Source: DASQZK01 sp963763215
GTDB taxonomy: Bacteria; Bacteroidota; Bacteroidia; Bacteroidales; GCA-2748055
Direction: 5' to 3'
NCBI GenBank assembly: GCA_963763215.1
Contig: CAVXNX010000014.1
Location: 266,299-330,298 of the forward strand
Length of the DNA stretch: 64,000 bases
The number at the start of each line of letters is the position of its first letter. The stretch's first letter is position 1. The position numbers and the translations under genes were made by a program. This document shows positions 39,015 to 50,224 of the stretch, piece after piece. The notes beneath the pieces were generated by a model that worked only from the letters and a program-made list of their open reading frames with translations, ran no database searches and was not told where the DNA came from.

Positions 39015-42000
39015 ATGAAAAACATCAGAAAGACCATTCTCCTGCTGCTGGTTTTGTTCAGCTGTATGAACGTCTTTTCACAGCAGAAGGCCATTATCAG
39101 GGGACGCGTGATCGACAAGGACACCAGGGAGCCGGTCATCGGTGCCAACGTCATCGAATATGACAAGGAGAACCGGATCATCAACGGAACCATCTCCGAC
39201 GTGAATGGCGACTTTGTTCTTGAAATGAAGGATAAAAGCCATATCCTCAAAGTGAGTGTGATCGGTTATGAAACCAAGGAAGTCGATGTGATCACCACAG
39301 GGGCCATGACCATCCAGCTGGCCACCAGCAGCACTGAAATCGAGGAAGTAACGGTGACCGCCTCCCAGAAATCCAATGTAAGCCTGACGAACATTGCCGA
39401 CCGCGATATTGCTTCGTCAACGGTGAAGGTGGACCTGTCGGAAATGAAAGATATCGGTGTCCTGTCTGCTTCAGACGCCCTCCAGGGGAAGGTTTCGCGG
39501 CCTCGATATCATCAGCGCTTCGGGTGACCCCGGCTCCGGCTCTCAGCTGGTTATCAGGGGTCTGAGTTCCATGGGGAACAACAAGCCGCTGATCGTTATC
39601 GACGGGATCCCGCAGACGAAGGTTTCCGACAATTTCGACCTGAGCTCGGCCGACAGTGAAGATATCAGTAACCTGGTCAATATCGCCCTGCAGGATATCA
39701 AGTCCATCGAAGTCCTGAAGGATGCCGCTTCAACGGCAGTCTACGGATCACAGGGTGCCGACGGTGTGCTTCTCATCGAGACCCACAAGGGGAAAATGGG
39801 AAAGGTGAAGTTCGATTACCAGTACAAAAACAGCATCAACTTCCAGCCACCGCCCATACCGATGCTGAACGGCAATGAGTATATCATGCTCCAGCTCGAA
39901 GAATGGCACAACAGCAAGGGTGTTTTTGATGTTCCCTCAGAAATTGCCTACGACCGCGATTTTCCCGGGTTCTACAATTATTCGGCCAACACCGACTGGC
40001 TGGGAGCCATCACCCAGAATTCCGTGACCAATGACCATTACTTCAATATATCCGGGGGGGGGCAGAAAACGCGGTATTTTACCTCATTCAGTTACATCGA
40101 TGAAGGAGGAACCACCATCAGTACCGATTCAAAAAGGTTTTCCACCCGGGTCAACCTCGACTATTTCCTCTCAAAAAAACTGGTTTTTTCCATCCAGTTC
40201 AACTATGTCAACAACAATACCGACGGGAATCTGAAGGTGGGGGACCGGAATATCCGCGAAATGGCCTATATCAAAGCTCCCAACATGAGCATCTGGGAAC
40301 ATGATGCCTTACGGGAATCCCACGGGTGAATATTTCACGCCCATCAACAGTTACCAGGGTGACGGCAGCACCTATTTCAACCCGGTGGCCGTGGCAAGAC
40401 TCGGCAGGCATGATGTCAGCGACAACAGCCTGGAAAACACCTTCCGTTTGAACTATAAATTTTACGACTGGCTCCAGTTCCGGGAAACGGTTTCCTACCA
40501 GTACGGGGGAAGCAAAACATCGAACTTTTTACCTTACAATGCGATCGGTGCCGACTGGCTGGCCTGGAATGTCAATAATGCTGAAGAAGCCAATAACCTG
40601 AATTCCTCAATCCGGACCGAGTCACAGCTGGCTTTCGAAATTCCCTTTAAAAACAAGGACCACTATGTTTCGGGGACGGCAAACTGGATCACCAGTCAGT
40701 CCAGTTATGAGTGGATGAACATTCAGAGTAACAAGACCCCGAGCACCGACATCCAGGATCCGGCCATCGATGCACAGATCAACTGGATGGGTAACGGTTC
40801 GGGTGAATCGCGATCGCTCGGAGCCCTGATTAACCTGAACTATAAATACAAAGACCGCTATATCATCAATTCCAACCTGAGGGCGGACGCTTTTTCCGGT
40901 TTCGGTTCGAATAACAAATGGGGTCTTTTCAAAGGACTGGCTGCGGCATGGCGGTTCTCCAGCGAACCTTTCCTGTCCAATATCAGACTGGCTCGGCGAG
41001 AGTAAACTGAGGGCCAGCTGGGGAGTATCCGGACGGCAGCCCGGCGATGCCTATGCCCGGTTTGCCACCTTCACTTCAACCTTTACCGGGAGCTATCTCC
41101 AGTACCCGTCGATCGTTCCCACCCAGATCCAGCTGAATAATCTTCAGTGGGAAACCATCAACTCCACGGATATCGGGCTTGATCTGAATATGTTCAAGGA
41201 CCGGCTCTACCTTGAAGCCGATATCTATACAAAAAATACCTCGAACATCCTGTTCAAGGGCTATGACGTTCCGCTCTCCTCCGGATTCGACACCCTGAAA
41301 TTTTTTAACGGTGGCCAACTGGATAACAAAGGCTGGGAGCTGATGCTCGATTATAAGATCATCCGCAAAGACAAGATCGTCTGGTCGGTCTATTTCAATA
41401 CATCTCAAAACATTAATGCCTTCACAACACTTCCCGATAATTTCAACACCGAACAATCCACTTCTATTGGAAATGGTGATTACCCGCTGCGTGTCATCGC
41501 TGGTGAGCCCATTGGTTCATTCTTCGGCTTCCGATACCTGGGGGTATATCCCACCGATGCCGATGCCATGGCCAGGAATGCGGAGGGCAATCTCATCCTC
41601 GACAGCAAAGGGAATCCCATCCCGATGACCTACCTGGACACCTATACCTTCCACGGCGGGGATGCCAGGTATGAAGACATCAATCATGACGGGAAGATCG
41701 ACCTGAATGATGTGGTTTACATCGGTGACTCGAATCCAAATTACATCGGTGGATTCGGCACCAGCTTCCGGTATAAGGACTTTGATATCGGGTTAGGGTT
41801 TCATTACCGGCTGGGCTTTGACATCATCAACGGGGTAGCCATACAGACAGAGGGGATGGACAATCGCAACAACCAGAGCAAAGCGGTGCTTGCCCGTTGG
41901 AGAGTCCAGGGGCAGAACGAACCCGGGATGCTTCCCCGTGCCTTCCTGAACCACCCGGCCAACAACCTCGGATCGGACAGGTACGTGGAGAAAGGAGACT

Positions 42001-42239
42001 TCTTCAGGCTGAGCAACGTGAAGATCGGCTACCGCCTTCCCAACCGGTTATGCGACCGCATGCATATCCGGACGATGAACCTCACCTTCAGTGCCCGTAA
42101 GCTGTTGACCTTCACCCAGTATACCGGTCAGGACCCCGAGGTCGGCCAGGATGCCAGCAATCCTTTCTGGATCGGGGTTGACAATGCCAAGACACCGCCC
42201 CCGAAGATCGTCACCATGAGTGTGGCTATTGGTTTCTGA
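39015..42239 (+). CDS. SusC-like TonB-dependent outer-membrane transporter (three apparent frameshifts)
   Basis: Merged length is about 1,074 residues. The signal peptide (ILLLLVLFSCMNVFSQ) is followed by a carboxypeptidase-regulatory-like domain (GRVIDKDTREPVIGANVIEY), a TonB plug (SQLVIRGLSSMGNNKPLIVI then VLKDAASTAVYGSQGADGVL) and the 22-strand barrel ending in KIVTMSVAIGF with the terminal Phe. Apparent one-base insertions lie near 39495, 40308 and 40990. It is directly followed by its SusD partner, forming the glycan import complex of the locus. The transported oligosaccharide is probably a beta-glucan or mannan product, judged only from the neighbouring hydrolases. Confidence 0.92.
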
Positions 42240-42262
42240 AAAAAACTGAAAAAACAAGAACG

Positions 42263-43740
42263 ATGAAAATAAAAGCAAGACATTTCCTGATCATACTGCT
42301 GCTTTTCGTGCAGGTTTCATGCAACGACTGGATGGATCTCATCCCGCCCGAAGGACTGATCAGGCAGGAATTCTGGAAAACCAAGGAGGATGTCAGATCG
42401 GTTGTCATGGGCGCTTATGAGACCTTTTCCCACATGGATGTCCAGTTGTTCAAGTACGGAGAGATCCGCGGGGATATGCTCAAAGGGGATGTCAACCAGT
42501 CGGATGATGAACGAAAGATCATGGAGGGCAATATTTACCCGGATAATTCCATGTGCAACTGGAGCCAGTTCTATACCGTGATCGATTATTGCAATGAGGT
42601 CATCAGGAGTGCCCCGAAGGTCCAGGAAAAAGATCATACATTCACCGACTACCAGCTGAAAGGTTACCTTTCGGAAGCCCATTATCTGAGGGGTCTGGCC
42701 TACTTTTACCTGGTGCGCATCTTCCGCGACGTTCCCCTGGTCCTGGATCCCACCGAGAGCGACGATGCCGAATTCTATCCGGCCAAGACCGACGGGAATG
42801 AGATCCTCGATTTCCTGATCCAGGATCTCGAAAGTTACCGGGATTATGCTACCACCGACGGTTATCCCACGCTGAAGGAAATCAAGGGACGGGCGACCAA
42901 GGGTGGCCTATGATGCCCTCCTTGCCGACATTTCACTGTGGAAATTTGATTATCAGGCCGTGATCAATTACACCAACAGGATCATTACCAATAAGGATTA
43001 TGTCATGGTACCTGCCACCAGCTGGTTCTCCATTTATTATCCCGGCAATTCACTGGAAGGGATCTTTGAGTTCCAGTTTGACGATGCCCGGGACCAGAAG
43101 AACGGGATGTACGGGCTGACCCAGGAAAACAGTCTCAATTACATCGGCGAGTGAGACGGCTCTCGACCTGTTCAGCGGAAAAACCCGCGCCTACATCGAG
43201 ACCGTCCGCGGCGTCGGCGGATCCCTGGCCAAACGTTCCGATAAATATCTCATTTGGAAGTATATCGGCAGAAGCAATGACGGGACATCCGTCCGCACAG
43301 GGATCAGTCAGAACAGCTGTAATTTTATCGTCTACCGCCTGGCCGACATTTACCTGATGAAAGCCGAAGCATTGTCACAGATGGAAGACTTTACCGGGGC
43401 TCTTGAGTTGATCAATGTTGTTCGCCGGAACCGGAATGTGCCCGATGTCGCCTTTATCCCGCCATCAGCGGCCGCCTATGAAGATTTCATCATGGAGGAA
43501 CGGGCCGTTGAACTGGCCTACGAGGGCAAACGCTGGTTCGACCTCATGCGGATGGGCACGGCGGGATGATTTCAAAGGAAAAGTAAACTGATCGAGATCC
43601 TGGTCAGGAAAGTCCCATCGACGCAGAAAAGGATCCTGGCTACAAAACTGGCCAACCCTCTCGGATGGTACCTGCCAATTTCCCAAACCGAAATTGAGCG
43701 TAATAAAAACCTGGTTCAGAACCCTTATTATAATTTTTAG
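42263..43740 (+). CDS. SusD-like surface glycan-binding lipoprotein (four apparent frameshifts)
   Basis: The merged product has about 490 residues. Its lipoprotein signal reads HFLIILLLFVQVSCNDWMDL. It has SusD signatures GAYETFSHMDVQLFKYGE, SEAHYLRGLAYFYLVRIFRD, MKAEALSQMEDFTGALELIN and the C-terminal EERAVELAYEGKRWFDLMRM. Apparent insertions lie near 42903, 43150 and 43558 and a missing base near 43577, so as written it looks like several short fragments. The end reads WYLPISQTEIERNKNLVQNP. It partners the SusC upstream, 23 bases away, and a FAS1 lipoprotein follows three bases later. Confidence 0.9.
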
Positions 43741-43743
43741 CCG

Positions 43744-45315
43744 ATGAAAAGCAGCGCGATCCTATTCAGTATTTTTCTCATCCTGATGACGATGTTCTCG
43801 TGTAAGCCGGAGCCTGTTGCACCGAATTTCAAGGACCAGGAGAAAATGACCATCCTCGATTACATCGTCGCCAATAAACAGTTTTCCGATTTTCTGAAGA
43901 TCCTGAAAGCCGGGAAGCTGGATGAAACCCTCAGTGCGTATAATCCTGAGGGCCTGGGTTACACCCTTTTCCTGCCAGACAATGATGCCATTCAGAAATT
44001 TATTGATGAAGATGGCATTTATTCCTCAGTCGACGATATGCTGAAAGATTCAGCTTTTGTCTATGCCTTCTGCCGGTATCATGTTGTGAATTCGGCTATT
44101 GATGCCAACGATTTCCCGTTCGGGGCACTTCCTGATTACACCCTCTCCGGCGACTTGCTGACCGTGAGTTTCGTTATCGAAACCGATACGGCCTATTACA
44201 AGATCAACAATCAGGCACCGGTGATCCGGGAAAATATTGAAGTTTCCAATGGTTTTATCCACCTTCTTGGTATTGCTCTCATCCCGGTCACCCATACAAC
44301 CTACGGATGGCTCGAGTCCCACCCCCAGTATTCCATTTTCAGGGATGCCGTGGATGCCACCGGAATGAAGGATGTCCTCGATGTCAACCTGAAAGATGAG
44401 AACAATACCCAGAGGCCCGTCACCCTCTTCGTGGAAGCCGATTCGGTTTTCAACCGCAAGGGGATCTATTCGCTGAATGATCTGATTGCCAAGGTCAGCC
44501 CGGGAAGTACCAATTATACGGATATGTCCAATCCGCTTCACAATTTCGTCGGGTACCATATTCTCCAGGAAGCGTGGTTCCTGGATAATTTCACCGGAAA
44601 TACCACCAATTACATCACCTATTCTTCAACTCCGATGAATATCAACGGGGAAGGGATCGATATCGCCATTGACAAGGGTAAACAGATCTACGACACCATC
44701 GTCCAAAACCTCGATACCACCATCATCGACTATATCACCTTCTATTATGATGAAAGTAACGTGATCACGCAGAGTGGGGCCATTCAGTTCATTAACCGGG
44801 TCATGACCCCCAAGGAAGCCTCGCGGGCAAACGTGAATTTTGAATTTTACGGAGAACCCCTCCTCGACGAATACCGCCAGGTTATCGGGACATACCTTAT
44901 TGAAGACACGTCGGCCCTGAATAATATCAAATGGACGGGGGCGGACCTGAATTATGTGATCGGGGGTGTCGATGATAACAATGCCTGGGGTCATGATTAT
45001 CTTCAGCTCGACGGAACCTTTTCGATATCCTATCATATTTCGAAAATCGTCCCGGGGAAATACCTGGTGGTGCTCCGTGCCCAGAGGAATGATCCGGCCA
45101 GTGCCACCGTTGAAATCTATATCGACGGGAAAAAATTCGGTGACCTCATCGACCTGTCGGGTACCCGGAAGGAGGCCGATATCACCTTTTCGGACATAAA
45201 TCTGGGAGAATTGACATTTTCAGTTTACGAAGAGCATAACATCGAGATCAGAACATTTATTCCGGGTCTCTTCCTCTGGGATAATATCCGGTTCAATATA
45301 CCAAAAATTAACTGA
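43744..45315 (+). CDS. FAS1-domain lipoprotein
   Basis: The 523-residue protein has a lipoprotein signal (ILFSIFLILMTMFSCKPEP, Cys near residue 20). A first FAS1 domain shows MTILDYIVANKQFSDFLKIL and LGYTLFLPDNDAIQKFIDE. A second is likely around YSIFRDAVDATGMKDVLDVN and VTLFVEADSVFNRKG. The C-terminal about 120 residues form a beta-sandwich-like, carbohydrate-binding-like module (KYLVVLRAQRNDPASATVEI and FLWDNIRFNIPKIN). It is intact, sits three bases after susD, and is followed one base later by a paralogous gene, so it belongs to the same operon. Function is inferred: surface adhesion or glycan contact. Confidence 0.82.
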   Translation: MKSSAILFSIFLILMTMFSCKPEPVAPNFKDQEKMTILDYIVANKQFSDFLKILKAGKLDETLSAYNPEGLGYTLFLPDNDAIQKFIDEDGIYSSVDDMLKDSAFVYAFCRYHVVNSAIDANDFPFGALPDYTLSGDLLTVSFVIETDTAYYKINNQAPVIRENIEVSNGFIHLLGIALIPVTHTTYGWLESHPQYSIFRDAVDATGMKDVLDVNLKDENNTQRPVTLFVEADSVFNRKGIYSLNDLIAKVSPGSTNYTDMSNPLHNFVGYHILQEAWFLDNFTGNTTNYITYSSTPMNINGEGIDIAIDKGKQIYDTIVQNLDTTIIDYITFYYDESNVITQSGAIQFINRVMTPKEASRANVNFEFYGEPLLDEYRQVIGTYLIEDTSALNNIKWTGADLNYVIGGVDDNNAWGHDYLQLDGTFSISYHISKIVPGKYLVVLRAQRNDPASATVEIYIDGKKFGDLIDLSGTRKEADITFSDINLGELTFSVYEEHNIEIRTFIPGLFLWDNIRFNIPKIN

Positions 45316-45316
45316 C

Positions 45317-46888
45317 ATGAGGATGAAGAACACGATCATCAACGCCGTCCTGCTTTTTATGATCCTTTTTGCCGGATGTAAAGAAGACTGGGATAAACAC
45401 TATGGCAATCTTCCGGATACCATTGATAAAAATGTATGGGAAGCGGTCCAGGAAAACGAAGATATGAGTCTTTTCGTCCAGTATGTCAAAGAATTGCAAT
45501 TTGATACCCTCTTTCAGAAAGATGATACCTGGACGCTATTCATCCCGGATAATACGGCTTTTACCGCTTTTCTCGACACCGCGGAAGTGACCACTGCCCT
45601 CCTGGACTACCTGATTTCACCAGCCTTCATTCAGACAGTCACCATCAACGGTAAACGGAAGATCCAGACCCTGGGTGAAAAGTTCGCCCTTTTCCAACGC
45701 GACGGGGATCATGTGAGCTTCGACGGGATCGGGCTTCCGTTCGAAAGCCCGCTTTACAAGAATGGCAAGTATTTTATCATGAGCCAGGTTGGCTATCCCA
45801 GACCGAACCTCTATGAATATTTCACCATTAACAACCCCGCTCTGAAACAGTATATCGACAGCAAGGACTCTGTTATCCTCGATAAAGAGAAAAGCCGGCC
45901 CATCGGTTTCGACCCGAACGGGAACACGATCTATGACTCTGTCGCGGTGATCTTCAACAAGTTCGAATACCAGTACTTCCCCGTGAGCAAGGAATTCCGC
46001 AACCAGACAGCGACCATCGTGTTTCCCAGGAAGGAGGATTACGACAATGCCCTCACCGAGATGGCCCAGAGCATGAGCACTGTTTATCATGATTACCAGG
46101 ACATCCCGATGAACTGGCAGCAGAATATCCTCATTCCTTATCTCCTGAAACGGGGCGTTTTCGAAAACATGATGGAACCCCAGGAATTTATCCCCGATTA
46201 CACCATAAACGATACTTTTAAACTGAAAAATATTCTTGGTGACAGTATTGTGATCGACTATGGCGTTACCGACCGGGTCATCTGCAGTAACGGTTATGCC
46301 TACAATTACGACCATTTCAGTGTTCCCGATTCCCTCTACAAGGGATCAACCCGTTTTGAAGGGGAATGGCTTCTCACCCGGACAGGGATCAATCGGTATA
46401 GCTGGAGCGACAGTGTGCTTTATTCAAGCGATGTGCCTTTTCCCCCTATGATGGTCAATGTCCCGACGGCGTCAGAGGACTCCATCATGAGTGTGAACTT
46501 CTCACCAGGCTATGCCGGCCATTTCTCCATCACCTTCAAGGTCAAAAACCTGTTCCCCCGGAGGTATCTCATGGTGGTCAGGACCCTGATCCGTACAGGG
46601 GGTATTTATGACATCTACGTCAATGGTGAGCTGGCAAGAACCTTTAACTATGCGGATTATTACAAATATCCCAAGGCGAAGAACCTCCTGTTGAGCGTGG
46701 TTTCGGGAAAATCCTACGTCGCCGATGCCCAGGGATACAGCCACTTCGACCTCTGGGCCCAGGATGATGTCCCTTATGGGGAAACGACCATCCGGTTCGA
46801 TTACAAGGGACCGAGTATCAATCCGCTGGTAACCCCGGTTATACAACCCGGTTTACTGATCGATTACATTGATTTCATCCCTTACTGA
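45317..46888 (+). CDS. FAS1-domain lipoprotein, paralogue of the preceding gene
   Basis: The protein also has 523 residues, the same length as the gene before it. It has a lipoprotein signal (INAVLLFMILFAGCKEDWD), a FAS1-type block (DTWTLFIPDNTAFTAFLDTA), a long central part and a C-terminal beta-sandwich-like module (RRYLMVVRTLIRTGGIYDIY and LLIDYIDFIPY). Sequence between the two paralogues is diverged, so the duplication is old. It starts one base after its neighbour's stop. A second SusC gene follows after about 145 bases. It is intact. Confidence 0.78.
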   Translation: MRMKNTIINAVLLFMILFAGCKEDWDKHYGNLPDTIDKNVWEAVQENEDMSLFVQYVKELQFDTLFQKDDTWTLFIPDNTAFTAFLDTAEVTTALLDYLISPAFIQTVTINGKRKIQTLGEKFALFQRDGDHVSFDGIGLPFESPLYKNGKYFIMSQVGYPRPNLYEYFTINNPALKQYIDSKDSVILDKEKSRPIGFDPNGNTIYDSVAVIFNKFEYQYFPVSKEFRNQTATIVFPRKEDYDNALTEMAQSMSTVYHDYQDIPMNWQQNILIPYLLKRGVFENMMEPQEFIPDYTINDTFKLKNILGDSIVIDYGVTDRVICSNGYAYNYDHFSVPDSLYKGSTRFEGEWLLTRTGINRYSWSDSVLYSSDVPFPPMMVNVPTASEDSIMSVNFSPGYAGHFSITFKVKNLFPRRYLMVVRTLIRTGGIYDIYVNGELARTFNYADYYKYPKAKNLLLSVVSGKSYVADAQGYSHFDLWAQDDVPYGETTIRFDYKGPSINPLVTPVIQPGLLIDYIDFIPY

Positions 46889-47031
46889 AAGGGACCATAG
46901 ATAAACGAAATTCAGGATGAACGGATATCATGCCACAATACGCCTTGCCCATTGTCTCCACCCCGGCGGATGGATGACCGGGATCTGTTTTGCGGCTGGT
47001 TTATGAAGATAACAATGTGCAAATCAATACA

Positions 47032-50000
47032 ATGATGAATAAGAAAACACCTAATGCTGGTTTGAAAAGAATACTGCTCCTGGCGGCTGTTCTGATATTT
47101 AGCGTGTCTTTGGCCCATTCACAGGACAGCTTGCAGGTCAGGGGTATCATCCTCTCCGGTTCGTCCGACCCTGTTCCGGATGTTTCGGTGAGCGTTGAGG
47201 GATCGAGTCAGTTGCCTGTTGTCAGCGACACTGAAGGCGAATTCACCCTGGAAGCGCCATCAGGTGATGTCTGGATCATCGTTTCCCCGACCGGAAGGTT
47301 CAAGAGTAAGCGGGTATTCCTGAACAACAGGACCCACCTGACCATTTACCTCACTTCCGATGATATGGCTTCGGGAAGTGACATGGTGAATATCCTTTCG
47401 CAACCCATGCGGAAGCGCAATCTCGTCGGGGCATTCACGGATCTCAATGTCAAGGACATCGATCAGACCAGTGCACTGACCATTGATCAATACCTGCAGG
47501 GCCGGGTATCGGGAATGCTCGTGGTCGACAGATCCGGGATGCCGGGAAGTGGCGCGGTAACGACGATACGTGGGGTAAACTCCATTTATGCCGGCAATGC
47601 ACCACTTTACATCGTTGACGGGATCCCGCTGATCAGGCACGGGATCTTCGGTTCCAATCTTCAGGGTTATGCGTATAACCCCCTGACCTCCATAAACAAT
47701 TTCGATATTTCGAAGGCGACCGTTCTCAAAGACCCGGCATCGACTGCCGCCTACGGATCCCAGGGTTCCAACGGGGTGATCGTCATCGAAACCCTCGATC
47801 CCAGTGTGACCCAGACGACCATCGAACTCGACCTCCGATCGGGTTATTCCCTGGCTCCTTCAAACCTCATCCCGCAGCTTAATGGCGGGCAGCACAAAAC
47901 ACTCGTCAATGAGGAATTGTTTTCTGCCGGCTTGTATGAAGAAGATGTCCAGAAATATTTTCCGAATCTCTTCCTGACCAAAGATGACCCCCGTTATATC
48001 GACTATCAGCATAACACCAACTGGCAAAAGCTGATCTTTAACGATGCCTATATGACCAACCTGAACCTGAATGTCAAAGGGGGTGACGAGATTGCGCGGT
48101 ACGGCCTTTCGTTCGGGTACATCAATAGTAACGGTATCATCCGGAAAACGGGATTGCAGGGCTATGACCTGCGGTTTGTCAGCCGGCTGAATGTTTTCAC
48201 CTGGCTGAAAATGAATGCCGGTGTTTCCCTGAATTACAGCAATGCCAACCTTAAGGAGGCAGGCACATCGGCCGGAAACCAGCCCCATTATGGCCAGCCT
48301 TGCCAAGAGTCCTCTCCTTAATCCGTACCAGTATGATGAGGATGGCAATGAGATCAAAACACTTTCCGAAGTGGATGAACTGGGCGTCAGTAACCCCCTG
48401 GCCATCATTGAGAATTATGAAGCCCGGAACACCAATTACAACTTCATCGCCACGCTCGGACTGGAAGGGAACATTAACCGCAATCTCCAGCTTAACAGTA
48501 ATTTCAGCCTCAATTATGATGTACTGAAAGAAGAGATCTTCATGCCGAACCACGGGATGCAGACCTATTACAATTCGGAAGCCATCAACGTGGCGAAATC
48601 GACCAATAACGACCTAAAATCATTCTACAACAATACCTACCTGATCTATAATAAGTCGTTCGGGGCGAACCACCAGTTTTCGGCCAACACCGGGATGCAT
48701 GTCTACACCAATTCCTACCAGCTGGACTGGGGGCTGACGAAAAATGCGCATGAAAATGACCAGTACCGGACCATTGCCGATGGCCAGAATGACCAAAGGG
48801 AGATCGGCGGACAGAACCGCGACTGGTCCTGGCTCTCCTTCTATGAATACCTGAACTATGCCTATAAAGCCAAATACATGGTGACGGCCACCGTTTCACT
48901 CGACGGATCCTCCCGGGTAGGCGACAATGCCATCAATACGGTCAGCATGGGCGGTCAGCCTTTCGGCCTGTTCTATTCCGGAGGTCTTGGATGGAGGCTT
49001 TCCAATGAGAATTTCCTGAAAAATATCGCCTGGCTCGAAGATTTGAAGCTGAGGGTCAGTGCCGGAAGGACAGGTAATGACGATATTGGAGAATCCAGCG
49101 CCACGAATTATTACCAGGCCGTCAAGTTCAGGGAAACAGTGGGCCTTTATCCGGCTGTCATTCCCAACGACAGGCTGAGCTATGAAATGCTTAGCCAGGC
49201 CGATGCCGGTCTTGACCTTTCCCTGTGGGGGAACCGTTTCTCGGTTAAGGCCGATGTCTTTAAATCCACCACCGATAATATGCTGATCTATTCGCCCCTG
49301 GATGCCTTCCTTGGGTATGACCTGCGGGTTGAAAACGGGGGAAAGATGGAAAATACCGGCAAGGAACTCAGTGTCTTCATCCGGCTGATCAGTTCTCAGA
49401 ATTTTTCCTGGGACATTCAGGCAAATGTGTCCAATGTCACCAACCAGGTGCTGCAGATCAAAGGGAATAAGATCACGACGGCAATCCCCGGCGGAGAGAT
49501 CGTGAACATGGTCGGAGCCCCGGCGAACAGTTTTTATGGATTGATCTATGAAGGGGTATATACCACCCAGGCTGAAGCCAGTACAGCCGCTCTTGTCAAT
49601 GCAAAGGGCATCGCCTACAGGGCCGGTGATGCCAGGTATGCCGACCTTTCAGGTCCCGACGGTGCGCCCGACGGGATCATCAATGAATATGACAAGACAA
49701 ATATCGGAACCTCACTGCCTGAATATTTTGGAGGTTTCTCGACACAGATCTCTTACCGGCATTGGTCTCTTAGTGCCTTCATACAGGGTGTTTACGGAAA
49801 CAAGGTTTTCAATTATGTCAGGTATCTCAATGAAGCCATGACAGGTCTTGAAAATCAGAGCGCCACCGTTCTGAACCGCTGGCAGTATGAAGGTCAGCAG
49901 ACCGACATTCCCAGGGCCCTGGCCAATGACCCCATTGGAAATTCAGCCTTTTCGACCCGCTGGATCGAAGACGGGTCCTATGCGAGACTGAAGAACGTGA

Positions 50001-50206
50001 CCCTGAGCTACACCATCCCCGACGAATTCATGACCTTTAAGAATGCTGAGTTTTATTTTTCCGTCAATAATGCATTTGTTTTTTCGAAATACCTGGGTTA
50101 TGATCCTGAGTTCGCCTATTCATTTTCCAATATTCACCAGGGGATTGATTATGGTCTCATGCCGCAGGCGAGACAATTCATTGCAGGTATAAAAGTCGGA
50201 CTATAA
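47032..50206 (+). CDS. Second SusC-like TonB-dependent transporter (one apparent frameshift)
   Basis: Merged length is about 1,058 residues. MMNKKTPNAGLKRILLLAA starts the signal peptide (cleavage after AHSQ). A diverged carboxypeptidase-regulatory-like domain is followed by the plug with MLVVDRSGMPGSGAVTTIRG, PLYIVDGIPLIRHGIFG and VLKDPASTAAYGSQGSNGVI, then the barrel to QFIAGIKVGL. The frame breaks at about 48280, where one fewer A gives TSPIMASLAKSPLLNPYQYD. The open frame extends upstream to 46990, but the tandem ATG at 47032/47035 fits the signal peptide. The sequence is clearly different from the first SusC, so two substrates or chain lengths are likely. Confidence 0.9.
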
Positions 50207-50224
50207 CTTTAATTTGAACAAACG